The notes: generated from the sequence alone by a model not told the origin. A stretch of 64,000 nt of DNA from Pedobacter sp. D749 (GCF_019317285.1 NZ_CP079218.1:4774001-4838000), one strand, 5' to 3'. Positions 54,977 through 64,000 are shown, counted from the first letter of the stretch. Numbers and translations: made by a program.

Positions 54977-55086
54977 AAACACGCACAATAACGCATTTTA
55001 TACTAATATCACAATTGTTTTAGAATAAAAAACTATTTAGCAAGGAGTAACAAAAATTTTATCGCAATAACACGCACAAACACGCA
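54977..55086. promoter_or_regulatory. Candidate operator with CGCA boxes phased by 10 bp
   Basis: Two clusters lie in the susC/deoR intergenic region. One has CGCA at 54982 and 54992; the other has CGCA at 55063, 55073 and 55083. All boxes within a cluster are exactly 10 bp apart, that is, on one face of the helix. The clusters share the context ACACGCACAA. The arrangement fits cooperative binding by the DeoR regulator encoded next to it. Confidence 0.6.
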
Positions 55087-55140
55087 ATATTAAAAATCTA
55101 AAAATCTTTTATACATTCGCTTAAAACCAAACACCTACTT

Positions 55141-55887
55141 ATGCTGAAAAAAGAACGCCACGACTTCATTATGCGCCAGATCAATTTACATAACCGCGTA
55201 TTAACTTCTGATCTGGTTCAATTGCTTAATGTTTCGGAAGATACCATTAGACGGGACCTACAGGAACTTGTTGATGAAAACCTGCTTTACAAGGTTCATG
55301 GAGGCGCTTTATCTAAATCGTACCACAGTTCTTTTGATGACAGTACGGTTTATGCACGTGATAGTAAAATTGCCATCGGCAAAAAAGCCGTTCAGCTGAT
55401 AAAGGATGGTATGGTAGTGTTAACAGGTGGCGGAACCACAATTTTAGAGTTTGTAAAGCTGCTTCCACAGGGTTTATCTGCAACTTTTTTCACTATTAGC
55501 CCGCTGGTTGCCGTAGAATTGGCCAAATACAATAATATCGAAGTGATTTTGATTGGTGGTTTGTTTTCTAAAAATTCGCAGGTTACTTATGGTGGACAAG
55601 TAATTACACAACTATCGGAAATAAAGGCCGATTTATGCCTGATGGGAACGAGTGCCATCCATCCGGACGAAGGCCTAACAGATACTTACTGGGAAATTAA
55701 CCAACTTAAAAAGGCCATGCTGGCCTGTGCAAAAAAAACAGCCGTGCTTTGCATCTCCGAGAAATTGGATATTGCTTTAAGATTGAGAGTTTGCCCGATA
55801 GAAAGTATTAGTTACTTGATAACAGAGTTAGATTTAGATCATGAATCGCTTTCGCGTTATGTAGAAAAGCAATTGAATATTTTATAA
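55141..55887 (+). CDS. DeoR/GlpR-family transcriptional regulator
   Basis: 248 residues. An N-terminal DeoR helix-turn-helix (about 3-57: NRVLTSDLVQLLNVSEDTIRRDLQELVDENLLYKVHGGAL) is followed by the DeoR sensor domain (about 75-235) with GGTT(I)LEF and LIGGLFSKNSQVTYGG, which binds a phosphorylated sugar. It diverges from the first SusC gene and probably represses one or both SusCD units or the amino sugar genes. The effector is unknown; a sugar phosphate is usual in the family. Confidence 0.92.
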   Translation: MLKKERHDFIMRQINLHNRVLTSDLVQLLNVSEDTIRRDLQELVDENLLYKVHGGALSKSYHSSFDDSTVYARDSKIAIGKKAVQLIKDGMVVLTGGGTTILEFVKLLPQGLSATFFTISPLVAVELAKYNNIEVILIGGLFSKNSQVTYGGQVITQLSEIKADLCLMGTSAIHPDEGLTDTYWEINQLKKAMLACAKKTAVLCISEKLDIALRLRVCPIESISYLITELDLDHESLSRYVEKQLNIL

Positions 55888-55919
55888 AACGAGTCCCGAC
55901 GAAAATCGGGACTCGTTTT
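55886..55919. terminator. Bidirectional terminator between deoR and the second susD
   Basis: A perfect 14-bp stem (AAAACGAGTCCCGA / TCGGGACTCGTTTT) with a 6-nt loop separates the convergent genes and overlaps the end of the deoR stop. Confidence 0.9.
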
Positions 55920-55920
55920 G

Positions 55921-57216
55921 CTAAAAAGTTGGATCAGCAGGGGTATTCGTATTATTATCTCTTTCCTGGAAAGGATAAGGAAAGAAATTCCGTTTACGAT
56001 CGGCTAAAGGCTGATTGAACCTTCGCACATCCTCTATCTTCAATCCTGAAGCATACAGTTCGATCGAACGGTGTTTGTAAATAAGATCAAGCAACTGCTG
56101 CTGTGTATAAGGGCCAACTAGTGGCGGCAATGCTGCGGTTACCCCAAAAAGATCTGAAGTTTTGGTTACTACCTTGTTCAATTCAATTAATGAATTGGTT
56201 AGGTCTGGCTGTCTCGCCAGTGCTTCAGCCTTTATTAAAATCATCTCTCCTGGTAAGTATATCGGAAAAGGGCTTGCTGTTGCTGCTGCAAAACCATTCA
56301 TACGTAAGGTTGGGGTTGCCCCTGCCATTACCGTATAAAAAGCTATCCTTTTATCTGCAGCATCCGGAGTGTTCGCACCGGTAAGTCCTAAATTTGCGTT
56401 TAATGGCTGAAATACATTATTTGAAGAAATGATGCTAAATAGAATATTCGGTGAGGTAGCATCAAACTTGAAAAATGATGCCTTAGTTAAATCAACAGCA
56501 TTTGCTTCTGTTAATGCCAGTGGATAATTCCCTGAAAACAGTGCATATCTGGCTTTGAGTGCATGTATTGTATTTATAATATTCACATCAGAAGGAATAT
56601 TACCTAAAAAGCTGGCAGAAATTGAATTTGCAGCAATAACAGTTAAAGCATTATCCAAAACAGCAATTGCTTTTGTAAAACCAGCAGAACGGGTAATAAA
56701 AGGTATGTTTTTTCCTGTTCCATCTGGAATTTTTTCCCAGTATTGGGCCATATTTCCAATTGCCAGGGCCTTGAATATGCTGGAATAGGCAATTAATCCC
56801 GCTGCATAACCTTTGTCACCCAAATTACCGGCATTAGCAATCACTAAATCTGCATCGTAAATAATCTTGTTAGCGCTTGTCCAAAGATTAAATAAAATTG
56901 TATTTGTCCCATCAACGGTACTACCACCGGTGCTTAACTGTAACTCAGGAATATTCCCTGAATTGAGTAACCGCAGCTCGTTGGTTACAAAACCATTTGC
57001 TGCCACAGAGTTGAACATAACACCTGTACGGGTTAAAGTATAAACCCGCTGTAAACCTATTGCCACTGCAGTTAACCCTTGCTGGGTGCCCAAAGCCACA
57101 TCTGTTTTAGCTCTGGATGGATCCTGATATTCTTTCGTACATGAGGAAAAGCACAATGTTAACGAAAGGACTAAACAGGTTATATTTGCCGGAATATTAT
57201 TTCTTAAAATTTTCAT
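55921..57216 (-). CDS. SusD/RagB-family lipoprotein (second pair)
   Basis: 431 residues with lipobox SSC (about Cys26). A compact SusD: N-terminal TPR helices and the C-terminal block ALPPLVGPYTQQQLLDLIYKHRSIELYASGLKIEDVRRFN, followed by KRNFFPYPFQERDNN. It is short for the family (usual about 500), mostly because loops are reduced. It starts 17 nt after the second SusC stop, so the two are one unit. Substrate unknown. Confidence 0.9.
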   Translation of the reverse strand: MKILRNNIPANITCLVLSLTLCFSSCTKEYQDPSRAKTDVALGTQQGLTAVAIGLQRVYTLTRTGVMFNSVAANGFVTNELRLLNSGNIPELQLSTGGSTVDGTNTILFNLWTSANKIIYDADLVIANAGNLGDKGYAAGLIAYSSIFKALAIGNMAQYWEKIPDGTGKNIPFITRSAGFTKAIAVLDNALTVIAANSISASFLGNIPSDVNIINTIHALKARYALFSGNYPLALTEANAVDLTKASFFKFDATSPNILFSIISSNNVFQPLNANLGLTGANTPDAADKRIAFYTVMAGATPTLRMNGFAAATASPFPIYLPGEMILIKAEALARQPDLTNSLIELNKVVTKTSDLFGVTAALPPLVGPYTQQQLLDLIYKHRSIELYASGLKIEDVRRFNQPLADRKRNFFPYPFQERDNNTNTPADPTF

Positions 57217-57233
57217 AAACTTTCCTTTAACGA

Positions 57234-60200
57234 TTATAATTTAACTTGTAAACCCAAACTAAAAGTCCTTGGAATCGGCACCGAACCAAAATCTATATTT
57301 CTCAGTATCGTTGATTGGCCGCCAGAATTTAACTCAGGATCGTAACCCTTATAGTTGTCCCAGGAGATAAGGTTTCTACCGCTTACCGTTACAGTAAGGT
57401 CTCTTAGGAATTTTAGCTTGCCTATATTATAACTCAGCGAAATCTCTCGCAGCTTAACAAAAGATCCATCATCAATCCTCCACTCCTCAATGGCATAAAC
57501 TCCGGCAACATATCCCCTGGGCAACTGGCCAAGTTGCTCTTGTTCGGCTACTTTACCATTTCCAACACCCTGGCGAGTTCTCCAATCGGCATTCCAAACG
57601 TCGCCGCCCTGTACCGCATCAAACTGTACATGAAGATTCAATTTTTTATAGGTAAAGTCGTTTACAAATGACATGTTATAATCAGGGTTTGGATTACCGA
57701 TTACTTTACGAAGCGTTGTTCCGGTAGGCAAACCATTTGCATCGCGTTGTGGAGTAAACGTAGTGGCAGAATTTTGAATTCCCTTTTCTATCTGAGGAAT
57801 TCCTGCTGCATTTGTTAACAGACTTCCATCCGGATTACGCGCAAAAAAGGTTCCATAGAACACACCAATGGCTTCACCATTTATAATTGCAACAGGAGCA
57901 CCTGGATTTGTACTAAACAACCTTAAACCACCTACATCAAGTGCTGTATTTCTATTCCTATTGAAAACAACTGAAGTGTTCCATTTAAAATCTTTGCCTT
58001 CAACCGGAGTTCCATTCAACACAAGCTCAATCCCTTTGTTCCTTAGCGAGCCTATGTTATCTAATAAGCTGGAAAATCCTGTTGACGGCGCCTGCACACT
58101 GGCAATCAGTAAATCGCTTACTTTTTTATTGTACCAGTTAAATTGTAAACCTAATCTGTTTTTGAAGAAAGATAAATCTGTTCCCAGTTCCAATTCGCGC
58201 TGGCGTTCTGGTTTAACGTTTTCGTTAGCTAAAGTCGCACTCGAAAACAACGATGCTCTACCCAAAAACGATTGTGTAGAATAGGCATTGATCCTATCAT
58301 ATGCGCCAATACCGGTCAGGTTACCCGATTCTCCATAAGCCGCTCTTATTTTAAATGTATCCCACCAATCAGAAACGCCAAAGCTTTTCCAATAATCGGC
58401 AGAAGAAAGCACATAACTTAAGCTTCCTTTCAAGTATTCCTGTGTGCGGTTATCAGCCCCGAAAACTGAAGATTGATCAACCCTTAAGGCACCCGTAACA
58501 AATAAATGATCTTTATATTTAAAATTCTGCTGGATATATCCTCCACTTACAGACAACTCTGTTCTTCCATCTACACTTGGAAGCTGTGTTGCAGCAGCAT
58601 TTACCGTTTCTATTAATGGGGCCAAACCTCTGCCATTTACCAACTGATATTTCGTTTTTTCGTATTGAAACGAATAACCAACCTGAGTGGTTGACGAAAT
58701 CAACTCTGATAATTTAGCCTGATAAGTTGCATTAAACTCATTGTTAAACTGAAAAGCATTGTTTGTTGCTGCACTTGCGTAGCCATTTAATGTACCATCT
58801 AAAGCCGCACCACCACCATAAAAATCCGGATTTACGTTATATGCAAATGGTGGAATGTAGGTTGACCCACTCTGACCAGAATTATCAACACCTAAAGTAA
58901 AATCTAAGGTTAAATTTTTTACAGGGTACAATTTCAAATTGGCATTGGCAATAATGCGATTGGTTTCCTGACGCTGTTTTATGTCTTCTATTACCGACAC
59001 AGGATTTACCCTGCCACGTTCTCCAACAGCCATTAAATTACCATTAGCATCTCTGGCAAAAATATCATGAATGTTCCCGATAATGGTAACAGAATTCATT
59101 GGTGAAAAAAACGAATTCCCATCTGGCTTTTCATTGGCCGAACTGCGGATATAATTTAAGCCGGCACTCAATTTTGCCCATTCAGTGATTTTCTGATCGA
59201 TGTTTGCCCTGAAATTATAGCGTGTAAAATCGGTATTTTTAATAATCCCCTGATTACTGAAATAAGCTGCTGAAGTATAGTATTTTGTATTTTCATTACC
59301 ACCGGAAACAGAAATCGTATTATCTGTACCCGTAGCAGACTGAAAGATGTAATCCTGATAATTATAACGTGTTACAGGGATTTTTTGGGTCTGCAGAAAC
59401 GGAGGATCACCAACAGTCTGGATTACGTCTTGTGTAGGAAAGTTCGTAGGCGTACCAAACCTTACCGGAGATTCGTTCACCTCAACCTGTTTACGCAAAT
59501 GACTCAATGTTAAACTAGTGCTGAAATTAACCTGAGCAGCACCACTTACACCTTTTTTGGTAAAGATCTGAATTACTCCCGAATTTGCCCTAGAGCCATA
59601 AATGGCTGCAGCTGCAGCTCCGTTTAACACTTCAATACGCTCAATATCTGCCGGATTAATATCAACCATCCTATTCTGCCCAATGCTTCCAACAAAGTTT
59701 CCGCCATCATAATTGGCTGAGGTATTGGTAACCCTCGTAGTTGAATTGTTCACGATTACACCATCGATAATGTAAAGTGGCTCTGATGATGAATTTACGG
59801 AGCTAATACCTCTTAAACGAACAGATAAGCCCCCTGCAGGATCACCAGAGTTCTGGCTGATTTGAGCACCAGCCGTTTTTCCCTGTAAAGATGAGAGCAC
59901 ATTTCCACTCGGCGCTTTGTTCAGATCATCACCTTTAACGGTACTTACATAACTTCCCAGCTCTTTTCTGGTTGTTCCCTGAGATGTTCCAGTTACAATT
60001 ACTTCATCCAAACCAACAGCATCAGCACTTATGGAAGTACTTAGTTGAACCTGATCGCCTGACGCAAGATCGATCGACTGCGCTTTACTCTTGTAACCTA
60101 CGTAAGAAAACTGAATCTGATATTTGCCAGGGGCTAAATCTACGGCAAACGTATAAGCCCCATTAGAATTGGTACTTGTTGCTAAACTTGTATTAAGGAT

Positions 60201-60371
60201 TTTAACTACAACGCCTGGAATAGGCTCGTTATTTGAGGCATCAGTCACTTTCCCGCTAATGGTATAACGTTTATTTTGTGCCTGCGCCTTTTCCGTAAAC
60301 AGAAGCAGCAGAAATGGGATCAACAAGATTAAGAAGAATCCTGGCGACCATTTTAGGTAACTTTTTTCCAT
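57234..60371 (-). CDS. SusC/RagA-family TonB-dependent transporter (second pair)
   Basis: 1045 residues with an N-terminal signal segment ending EKAQAQ (about 32). Carboxypeptidase-regulatory domain (about 38-115), plug with SSLQGKTAGAQISQNSGDPAGG and LYIIDGVIV, then the barrel, ending in PRTFSLGLQVKL. Only moderately similar to the first SusC in the window. It belongs with susD2. The divergent direction of anmK does not apply: anmK is upstream in the same direction, 104 nt away, so a promoter in that gap is expected. Confidence 0.95.
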   Translation of the reverse strand: MEKSYLKWSPGFFLILLIPFLLLLFTEKAQAQNKRYTISGKVTDASNNEPIPGVVVKILNTSLATSTNSNGAYTFAVDLAPGKYQIQFSYVGYKSKAQSIDLASGDQVQLSTSISADAVGLDEVIVTGTSQGTTRKELGSYVSTVKGDDLNKAPSGNVLSSLQGKTAGAQISQNSGDPAGGLSVRLRGISSVNSSSEPLYIIDGVIVNNSTTRVTNTSANYDGGNFVGSIGQNRMVDINPADIERIEVLNGAAAAAIYGSRANSGVIQIFTKKGVSGAAQVNFSTSLTLSHLRKQVEVNESPVRFGTPTNFPTQDVIQTVGDPPFLQTQKIPVTRYNYQDYIFQSATGTDNTISVSGGNENTKYYTSAAYFSNQGIIKNTDFTRYNFRANIDQKITEWAKLSAGLNYIRSSANEKPDGNSFFSPMNSVTIIGNIHDIFARDANGNLMAVGERGRVNPVSVIEDIKQRQETNRIIANANLKLYPVKNLTLDFTLGVDNSGQSGSTYIPPFAYNVNPDFYGGGAALDGTLNGYASAATNNAFQFNNEFNATYQAKLSELISSTTQVGYSFQYEKTKYQLVNGRGLAPLIETVNAAATQLPSVDGRTELSVSGGYIQQNFKYKDHLFVTGALRVDQSSVFGADNRTQEYLKGSLSYVLSSADYWKSFGVSDWWDTFKIRAAYGESGNLTGIGAYDRINAYSTQSFLGRASLFSSATLANENVKPERQRELELGTDLSFFKNRLGLQFNWYNKKVSDLLIASVQAPSTGFSSLLDNIGSLRNKGIELVLNGTPVEGKDFKWNTSVVFNRNRNTALDVGGLRLFSTNPGAPVAIINGEAIGVFYGTFFARNPDGSLLTNAAGIPQIEKGIQNSATTFTPQRDANGLPTGTTLRKVIGNPNPDYNMSFVNDFTYKKLNLHVQFDAVQGGDVWNADWRTRQGVGNGKVAEQEQLGQLPRGYVAGVYAIEEWRIDDGSFVKLREISLSYNIGKLKFLRDLTVTVSGRNLISWDNYKGYDPELNSGGQSTILRNIDFGSVPIPRTFSLGLQVKL

Positions 60372-60405
60372 AAAATTTGGTTTTGTTAGAAGATTAGTGT
60401 TAAAA

Positions 60406-60435
60406 CAAATTTAACAAAATACCATATAAACCAAC
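60406..60435 (-). promoter_or_regulatory. Likely promoter of the second susC-susD operon
   Basis: On the minus strand, GTTG (-33 like) is 18 nt upstream of TAAATTTG, a full match to TAnnTTTG; the ATG is 35 nt further on. This is the best Bacteroidota-type promoter match that I found in the window. Confidence 0.5.
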
Positions 60436-60475
60436 TTTTTAACCTGTACAAACTTATCTACAAAATTGCGACTAC

Positions 60476-61672
60476 TTAAGCAGGCAAACTGATTTTACCC
60501 ATGCAAACAGAAGGCACACCTTGCCGGTTACCAAAATTAATCGGCTCTCCACAGAGCGTTTCGTTAGCTAAAACAGCAAATAAAACAGCCTCCTTTGCAT
60601 CTGGATTAATATTTAAATCTTCAGTGCTTAGGAATTTGCAAAAAGGCAGCCTGGTTTGAAGAAGCTGAACAAGCAGCGGATTGTGCATGCCACCACCACT
60701 CATAAATACCCGCACCCGGGCATGCGCTCCAAAACAACGTTTTATCGCATTGGCAATGGTTTCTGCTGAAAAATGGCACAAGGTTGTCATTACATCTTCT
60801 TTAACCAGATTTATTGTTGAAGACTGTTCTTGTGCCTTTAGTAAATATTCCAGGTTAAATAATTCGGGCCCGGTGGTTTTAGGAAAATCCAATTCAAAAA
60901 AACTACAATTCAACAATGCAGATAATAGTTCTGGATTAACTTTACCAGCCAAAGCAATACTGGCATTTTTATCATAAAACTGATTAAAATATTTTTGCAT
61001 ATATTGATCCATCAGCGTATTTCCGGGACCAACATCTGTCGAAAAAATTTCGCTGGCATCGGTACTCCCAGGCAAATAAGTGAAGTTTGCTATACCACCA
61101 ATATTCAACATCACCCGATCTTCACCAGCCTTAGAAAACATTAAATAATCTCCGTATACAGCCAGAGGAGCCCCCTCACCCCCCGCAACTAAATGTTTCT
61201 GCCTAAAATCGGAAAGGGTAATAATTCCGGTTTTAATGGCAATATGGTCGCCATCACCAATCTGTAATGTGCCATTAGGATAATCGGCCAGTTTGTGCAA
61301 AGATTTTGGTGCATGAAAAATGGTTTGTCCATGACTGGCGATAAAGTCGATATCCTCGTTTTTATATTCCCATTCTTTTAAAACTTCATTGATTAATTGA
61401 GCATGAACATTTGCAATGTGCGCATTCATCAGGCAAACCGATTGTAAATCGACCTCTTTTTTAGAAAATATAGCCTTTATTTTTGCCCTGAAATCATCAG
61501 TATAATCGCCGGTTTTAAATTTTAAAACACGGATATCAGTTTCAGCACCGCTTCCCTTTACCAAACAGAGGGCAATATCCAATCCATCCATTGAAGTCCC
61601 ACTCATCAATCCGATAATTAAACGTTCTGACTTGCCTGCTTTTGAGTATAACTTTTGGATCTGCTTGTTCAT
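60476..61672 (-). CDS. anmK: Anhydro-N-acetylmuramic acid kinase
   Basis: 398 residues. The nucleotide-binding motif GLMSGTSMDGLD lies at 21-32, and further ASKHA-fold elements are visible (ASHGQTIFHAP, NIGGIANFTYLPG, DVGPGNTLMDQY, VFMSGGGMHN). AnmK converts anhydro-MurNAc from cell-wall turnover to MurNAc-6-phosphate with ATP, opening the anhydro ring. The length is typical for the family. It lies head to head with the NagB/PIG-L fusion gene, with a 151-nt gap between starts, which fits shared control of amino-sugar use. Confidence 0.93.
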   Translation of the reverse strand: MNKQIQKLYSKAGKSERLIIGLMSGTSMDGLDIALCLVKGSGAETDIRVLKFKTGDYTDDFRAKIKAIFSKKEVDLQSVCLMNAHIANVHAQLINEVLKEWEYKNEDIDFIASHGQTIFHAPKSLHKLADYPNGTLQIGDGDHIAIKTGIITLSDFRQKHLVAGGEGAPLAVYGDYLMFSKAGEDRVMLNIGGIANFTYLPGSTDASEIFSTDVGPGNTLMDQYMQKYFNQFYDKNASIALAGKVNPELLSALLNCSFFELDFPKTTGPELFNLEYLLKAQEQSSTINLVKEDVMTTLCHFSAETIANAIKRCFGAHARVRVFMSGGGMHNPLLVQLLQTRLPFCKFLSTEDLNINPDAKEAVLFAVLANETLCGEPINFGNRQGVPSVCMGKISLPA

Positions 61673-61823
61673 ATTAATTTTTATCTTAAAAGATCAAACG
61701 TTTGTCTGCCCCTTTAATTGAATTTTATGTAAATACTTGCAATAAATGTAAATAACCTTTGTTAGAAATTGGGCATAACTCTCTATATTTACTGCTCCGT
61801 ACATTAAAATCCATATAAAAAAA

Positions 61824-63749
61824 ATGGCTAGATTAAATCTACTGGAGGAGACACGTTTCGAGAAATTACTTGTAAGCGTGTTCGAAAATCCAAAAATTGC
61901 TTCAATTAATGTAGCACATCGCATTGCCGAGCTCATTAAATCAAAACAAGCAAGCAACACACCTGCAGTACTGGGCTTAGCAACAGGTGTTACCCCAATT
62001 GCAGTTTATGCCGAACTGGTTAGACTGCACAAAGAAGAGGGCTTAAGTTTTAAAAACGTAATTACTTTTAACCTGGATGAATACTATCCAATGGCGCCAA
62101 CTGCAGCGCAGAGTTATGTAACGTTTATGAACGAAAACCTCTTCAATCATATCGACATCGACAAAAAAAATGTTCACATCCCTGATGGTACGCTTGCACT
62201 GGAAGATATTCCTGCTTTCTGTCTGGAATACGAAAAGAAAATCGGCGATCTTGGCGGTCTTGACATCCAGATTTTAGGAATTGGCCGTACAGGTCACATC
62301 GGATTTAACGAGCCGGGTTCTGCGCCAAATTCTGGCACACGTTTAGTCACCTTAGATGATTTAACACGCCGTGATGCTGCACGCGATTTTGGTGGAAAAA
62401 CCTTTGTACCAACAAAAGCCATTACCATGGGTATTGGTACAATTTTCAAAGCAAGAGAAATTATATTAATGGCCTGGAGCCGTAAAAAAGCTTCAATCAT
62501 CAAAAAAGCCGTTGAAGGCGAAATTTCAGGTGAGGTTCCGGCAACATACCTTCAACTTTCTGAACATGTAGAGTTTATCCTCGATGCGCCTGCAGCTTCA
62601 GAATTAACCCGTTTTGATACGCCATGGCTGGTTAAAGACTGCGTTTGGACTGATGCATTGATCCGCAAGGCAGTGATCTGGCTGGCCAACACATTAAAAA
62701 AACCGATCTTAAAGTTAACGGAAGACGATTACAATAATAACGGTATGGCGCAACTGGCTACTGAAAAAGGACCAGTTTATAACATCAACATCCATATCTT
62801 TAATAAATTACAACACACCATAACTGGCTGGCCGGGTGGTAAACCCAATGCTGACGATTCTCAGCGTCCGGAAAGAGCCGAACCAGCTAAGAAAAGCGTG
62901 ATTATTTTTTCTCCTCACCCGGATGATGATGTGATCTCGATGGGCGGTACTTTTCTACGTCTGGTTGATCAGGGGCACGATGTACATGTAGCTTACCAAA
63001 CTTCGGGTAATACGGCAGTATGGGATGATGACGCACTTCGTTTTGTGGAGTTTAATGTGGATTTCACAGAGAAAATGGGCATGGACAATACGCACTTAAA
63101 GGAACTTTATCACAAGATGCGGGCCTTTATTGAGCAGAAAAAACCAAATCAGATTGATACTCCCGAGATCCAAACGGTTAAAGGACTCATTAGAAAAGGC
63201 GAAGCTATTGCCGGTGCAAGATATTGCGGTTTAGAAGATGACCATATTCATTTCCAGGCGCTTCCTTTCTATGAAAGCGGAAAAGTTCAGAAAAATCCGG
63301 TAACTGATACCGATATTGAACTTACAATAGCCTTATTGCAACAAGTTAAACCTCAACAGGTGTATGCTGCCGGCGATTTTGAAGACCCTCATGGAACGCA
63401 CATTGTTTGTTTCAAAATTATTTTAGCAGCATTAAACCGATTACGTAAAACTGAAGCCTGGGCGCAAAATTGCTGGTTATGGATGTACCGTGGCGCATGG
63501 CATGAATTTGAAACTTATGAAATCGAAATGGCGGTTCCAATTTCTCCACAAGAGCTTGAACGCAAGAAATATGCGATTTTCAAACACCAGAGTCAGAAAG
63601 ACAGGGCAGTTTTCCCTGGTGATGACTCAAGAGAGTTCTGGCAACGGGCAGAGGATCGTAACCGTGAAACGGCAAAGGCTTATGACGAACTCGGACTTGC
63701 AGAATACGAAGCTATGGAAGCTTTTGTTCGCTGGAAATTTGAAGACTAG
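61824..63749 (+). CDS. nagB: Glucosamine-6-phosphate deaminase-like domain fused to a PIG-L/LmbE deacetylase domain
   Basis: 641 residues in two domains. Residues about 1-300 are NagB-like: D85 in NLDEYYP, and GIGRTGHIGFNEPGS with H158 and E163. Where E. coli NagB has Asp141 before GH, this protein has T156. Residues about 355-635 are PIG-L/LmbE-like: zinc motif H365-P-D-D and a later DPHGTH. Together these could deacetylate and deaminate an amino-sugar phosphate in one chain; this double role is inferred. The fused form is known from Bacteroidota. It lies opposite to anmK. A terminator follows. Confidence 0.88.
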   Translation: MARLNLLEETRFEKLLVSVFENPKIASINVAHRIAELIKSKQASNTPAVLGLATGVTPIAVYAELVRLHKEEGLSFKNVITFNLDEYYPMAPTAAQSYVTFMNENLFNHIDIDKKNVHIPDGTLALEDIPAFCLEYEKKIGDLGGLDIQILGIGRTGHIGFNEPGSAPNSGTRLVTLDDLTRRDAARDFGGKTFVPTKAITMGIGTIFKAREIILMAWSRKKASIIKKAVEGEISGEVPATYLQLSEHVEFILDAPAASELTRFDTPWLVKDCVWTDALIRKAVIWLANTLKKPILKLTEDDYNNNGMAQLATEKGPVYNINIHIFNKLQHTITGWPGGKPNADDSQRPERAEPAKKSVIIFSPHPDDDVISMGGTFLRLVDQGHDVHVAYQTSGNTAVWDDDALRFVEFNVDFTEKMGMDNTHLKELYHKMRAFIEQKKPNQIDTPEIQTVKGLIRKGEAIAGARYCGLEDDHIHFQALPFYESGKVQKNPVTDTDIELTIALLQQVKPQQVYAAGDFEDPHGTHIVCFKIILAALNRLRKTEAWAQNCWLWMYRGAWHEFETYEIEMAVPISPQELERKKYAIFKHQSQKDRAVFPGDDSREFWQRAEDRNRETAKAYDELGLAEYEAMEAFVRWKFED

Positions 63750-63763
63750 TTTAAAATAACACC

Positions 63764-63799
63764 AATCCTGCTTTGTTCGCTCAAAGCAGGATTTTTTTT
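63764..63799 (+). terminator. Terminator after the NagB/PIG-L gene
   Basis: A perfect 12-bp stem (AATCCTGCTTTG / CAAAGCAGGATT) with a 6-nt loop, followed by a run of eight T. Confidence 0.92.
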
Positions 63800-63803
63800 A
63801 CCC

Positions 63804-63851
63804 AACCTGCGAAGTCTCAAAGGGCAAGAGCGCAGAAAGACTTCGTAGGTT
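63804..63851. repeat. Inverted repeat related to the palindrome at 39745
   Basis: Arms AACCTGCGAAGTCT and AGACTTCGTAGGTT (one mismatch) around 20 nt. The arm word resembles the AACCTGCGAGGTCT arm at 39764-39777, so both may belong to one dispersed family. The rest of the window to 64000 shows no complete gene; an ATG at 63991 may open the next one. Confidence 0.6.
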
Positions 63852-64000
63852 TAATGAAAAACTTACGAAACTACTCTACCACACTATCTTAGATAAACTG
63901 CGTAAGTATTACTCGCTTTGTTTTATTCTAATTTTTTTATATATTCAATCCAATTAGTCTTCCCTAATTAATTATTCAATCAATTAGAATATGAAAATAG

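Noticed and set aside
61694-61960. 88-codon minus-strand ORF over the nagB start
   Set aside because: It is antisense to the conserved NagB N-terminus and to the anmK/nagB spacer; no family features.

Overview
The window is chromosomal DNA of a member of the Bacteroidota, most likely family Sphingobacteriaceae and Pedobacter-like. The reasons are two SusC/SusD pairs, a PorP/SprF protein next to a giant adhesin with a type IX secretion C-terminal domain, a subtype iii (Bacteroidota-type) type VI secretion locus with tssN/O/P/R genes, lipoproteins with a bare lipobox Cys, and a few TAnnTTTG -7 promoter matches. The genus is inferred, not proven.

Layout. (1) 1-11970: a T6SSiii locus. A minus-strand operon, tssO-tssO-tssP-tssR-tssH (tssH runs off the left edge), is divergent from tssE-tssF; tssG is inverted; tssN-tssK follow and end at a strong terminator. 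The sheath, tube and spike genes (tssB, tssC, tssD, tssI) are not in the window. (2) 12305-13708: a GH11 xylanase-like lipoprotein and a small lipoprotein. (3) 13761-16281: a minus-strand accessory cluster with a small HTH protein, a frameshifted DUF6266-type gene, a three-TM membrane protein, a CHAP amidase and a lipoprotein with a C-terminal hydrophobic segment. It resembles a compact lysis cassette. (4) 16745-32654: a 15.8-kb block bounded by two identical 105-bp repeats, each holding a tRNA-Asp. It encodes two membrane-bound AraC regulators, a 3186-residue repeat adhesin, a PorP/SprF protein, a 45-residue membrane microprotein that fits exactly between its neighbours, and an OmpA-family protein. 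(5) 32728-39568: prfA, lpxH, a prolyl oligopeptidase and a ferredoxin reductase/ferredoxin pair, separated by spacers rich in repeats. (6) 39788-63749: glycan use. GH2, GH92 and GH29 enzymes and an S41 protease lie beside two SusCD systems and a DeoR regulator, followed by AnmK and a NagB/PIG-L fusion facing each other.

How the parts work together. The adhesin, PorP/SprF, microprotein and OmpA genes look like one transcription unit for exporting a very long, probably calcium-stabilised surface fibre through the type IX system and fixing it to the envelope. The AraC pair immediately upstream is the obvious candidate regulator. The glycosidases (alpha-mannosidase, alpha-fucosidase, GH2 beta-glycosidase) fit trimming of host- or fungal-type glycans that contain mannose, fucose and amino sugars. 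The SusCD pairs import the products, and AnmK and the NagB/PIG-L fusion feed amino sugars into central metabolism.

The most notable observations are: the adhesin's 14 x 399-bp array with an exact 1634-bp repeat inside it; the 45-residue gene between porP and ompA; the lysis-like cassette; five CGCA boxes, spaced exactly 10 bp within two clusters, between divergent susC and deoR; and a NagB domain with Thr in place of a catalytic Asp. No CRISPR array, rRNA, transposase or integrase was seen.
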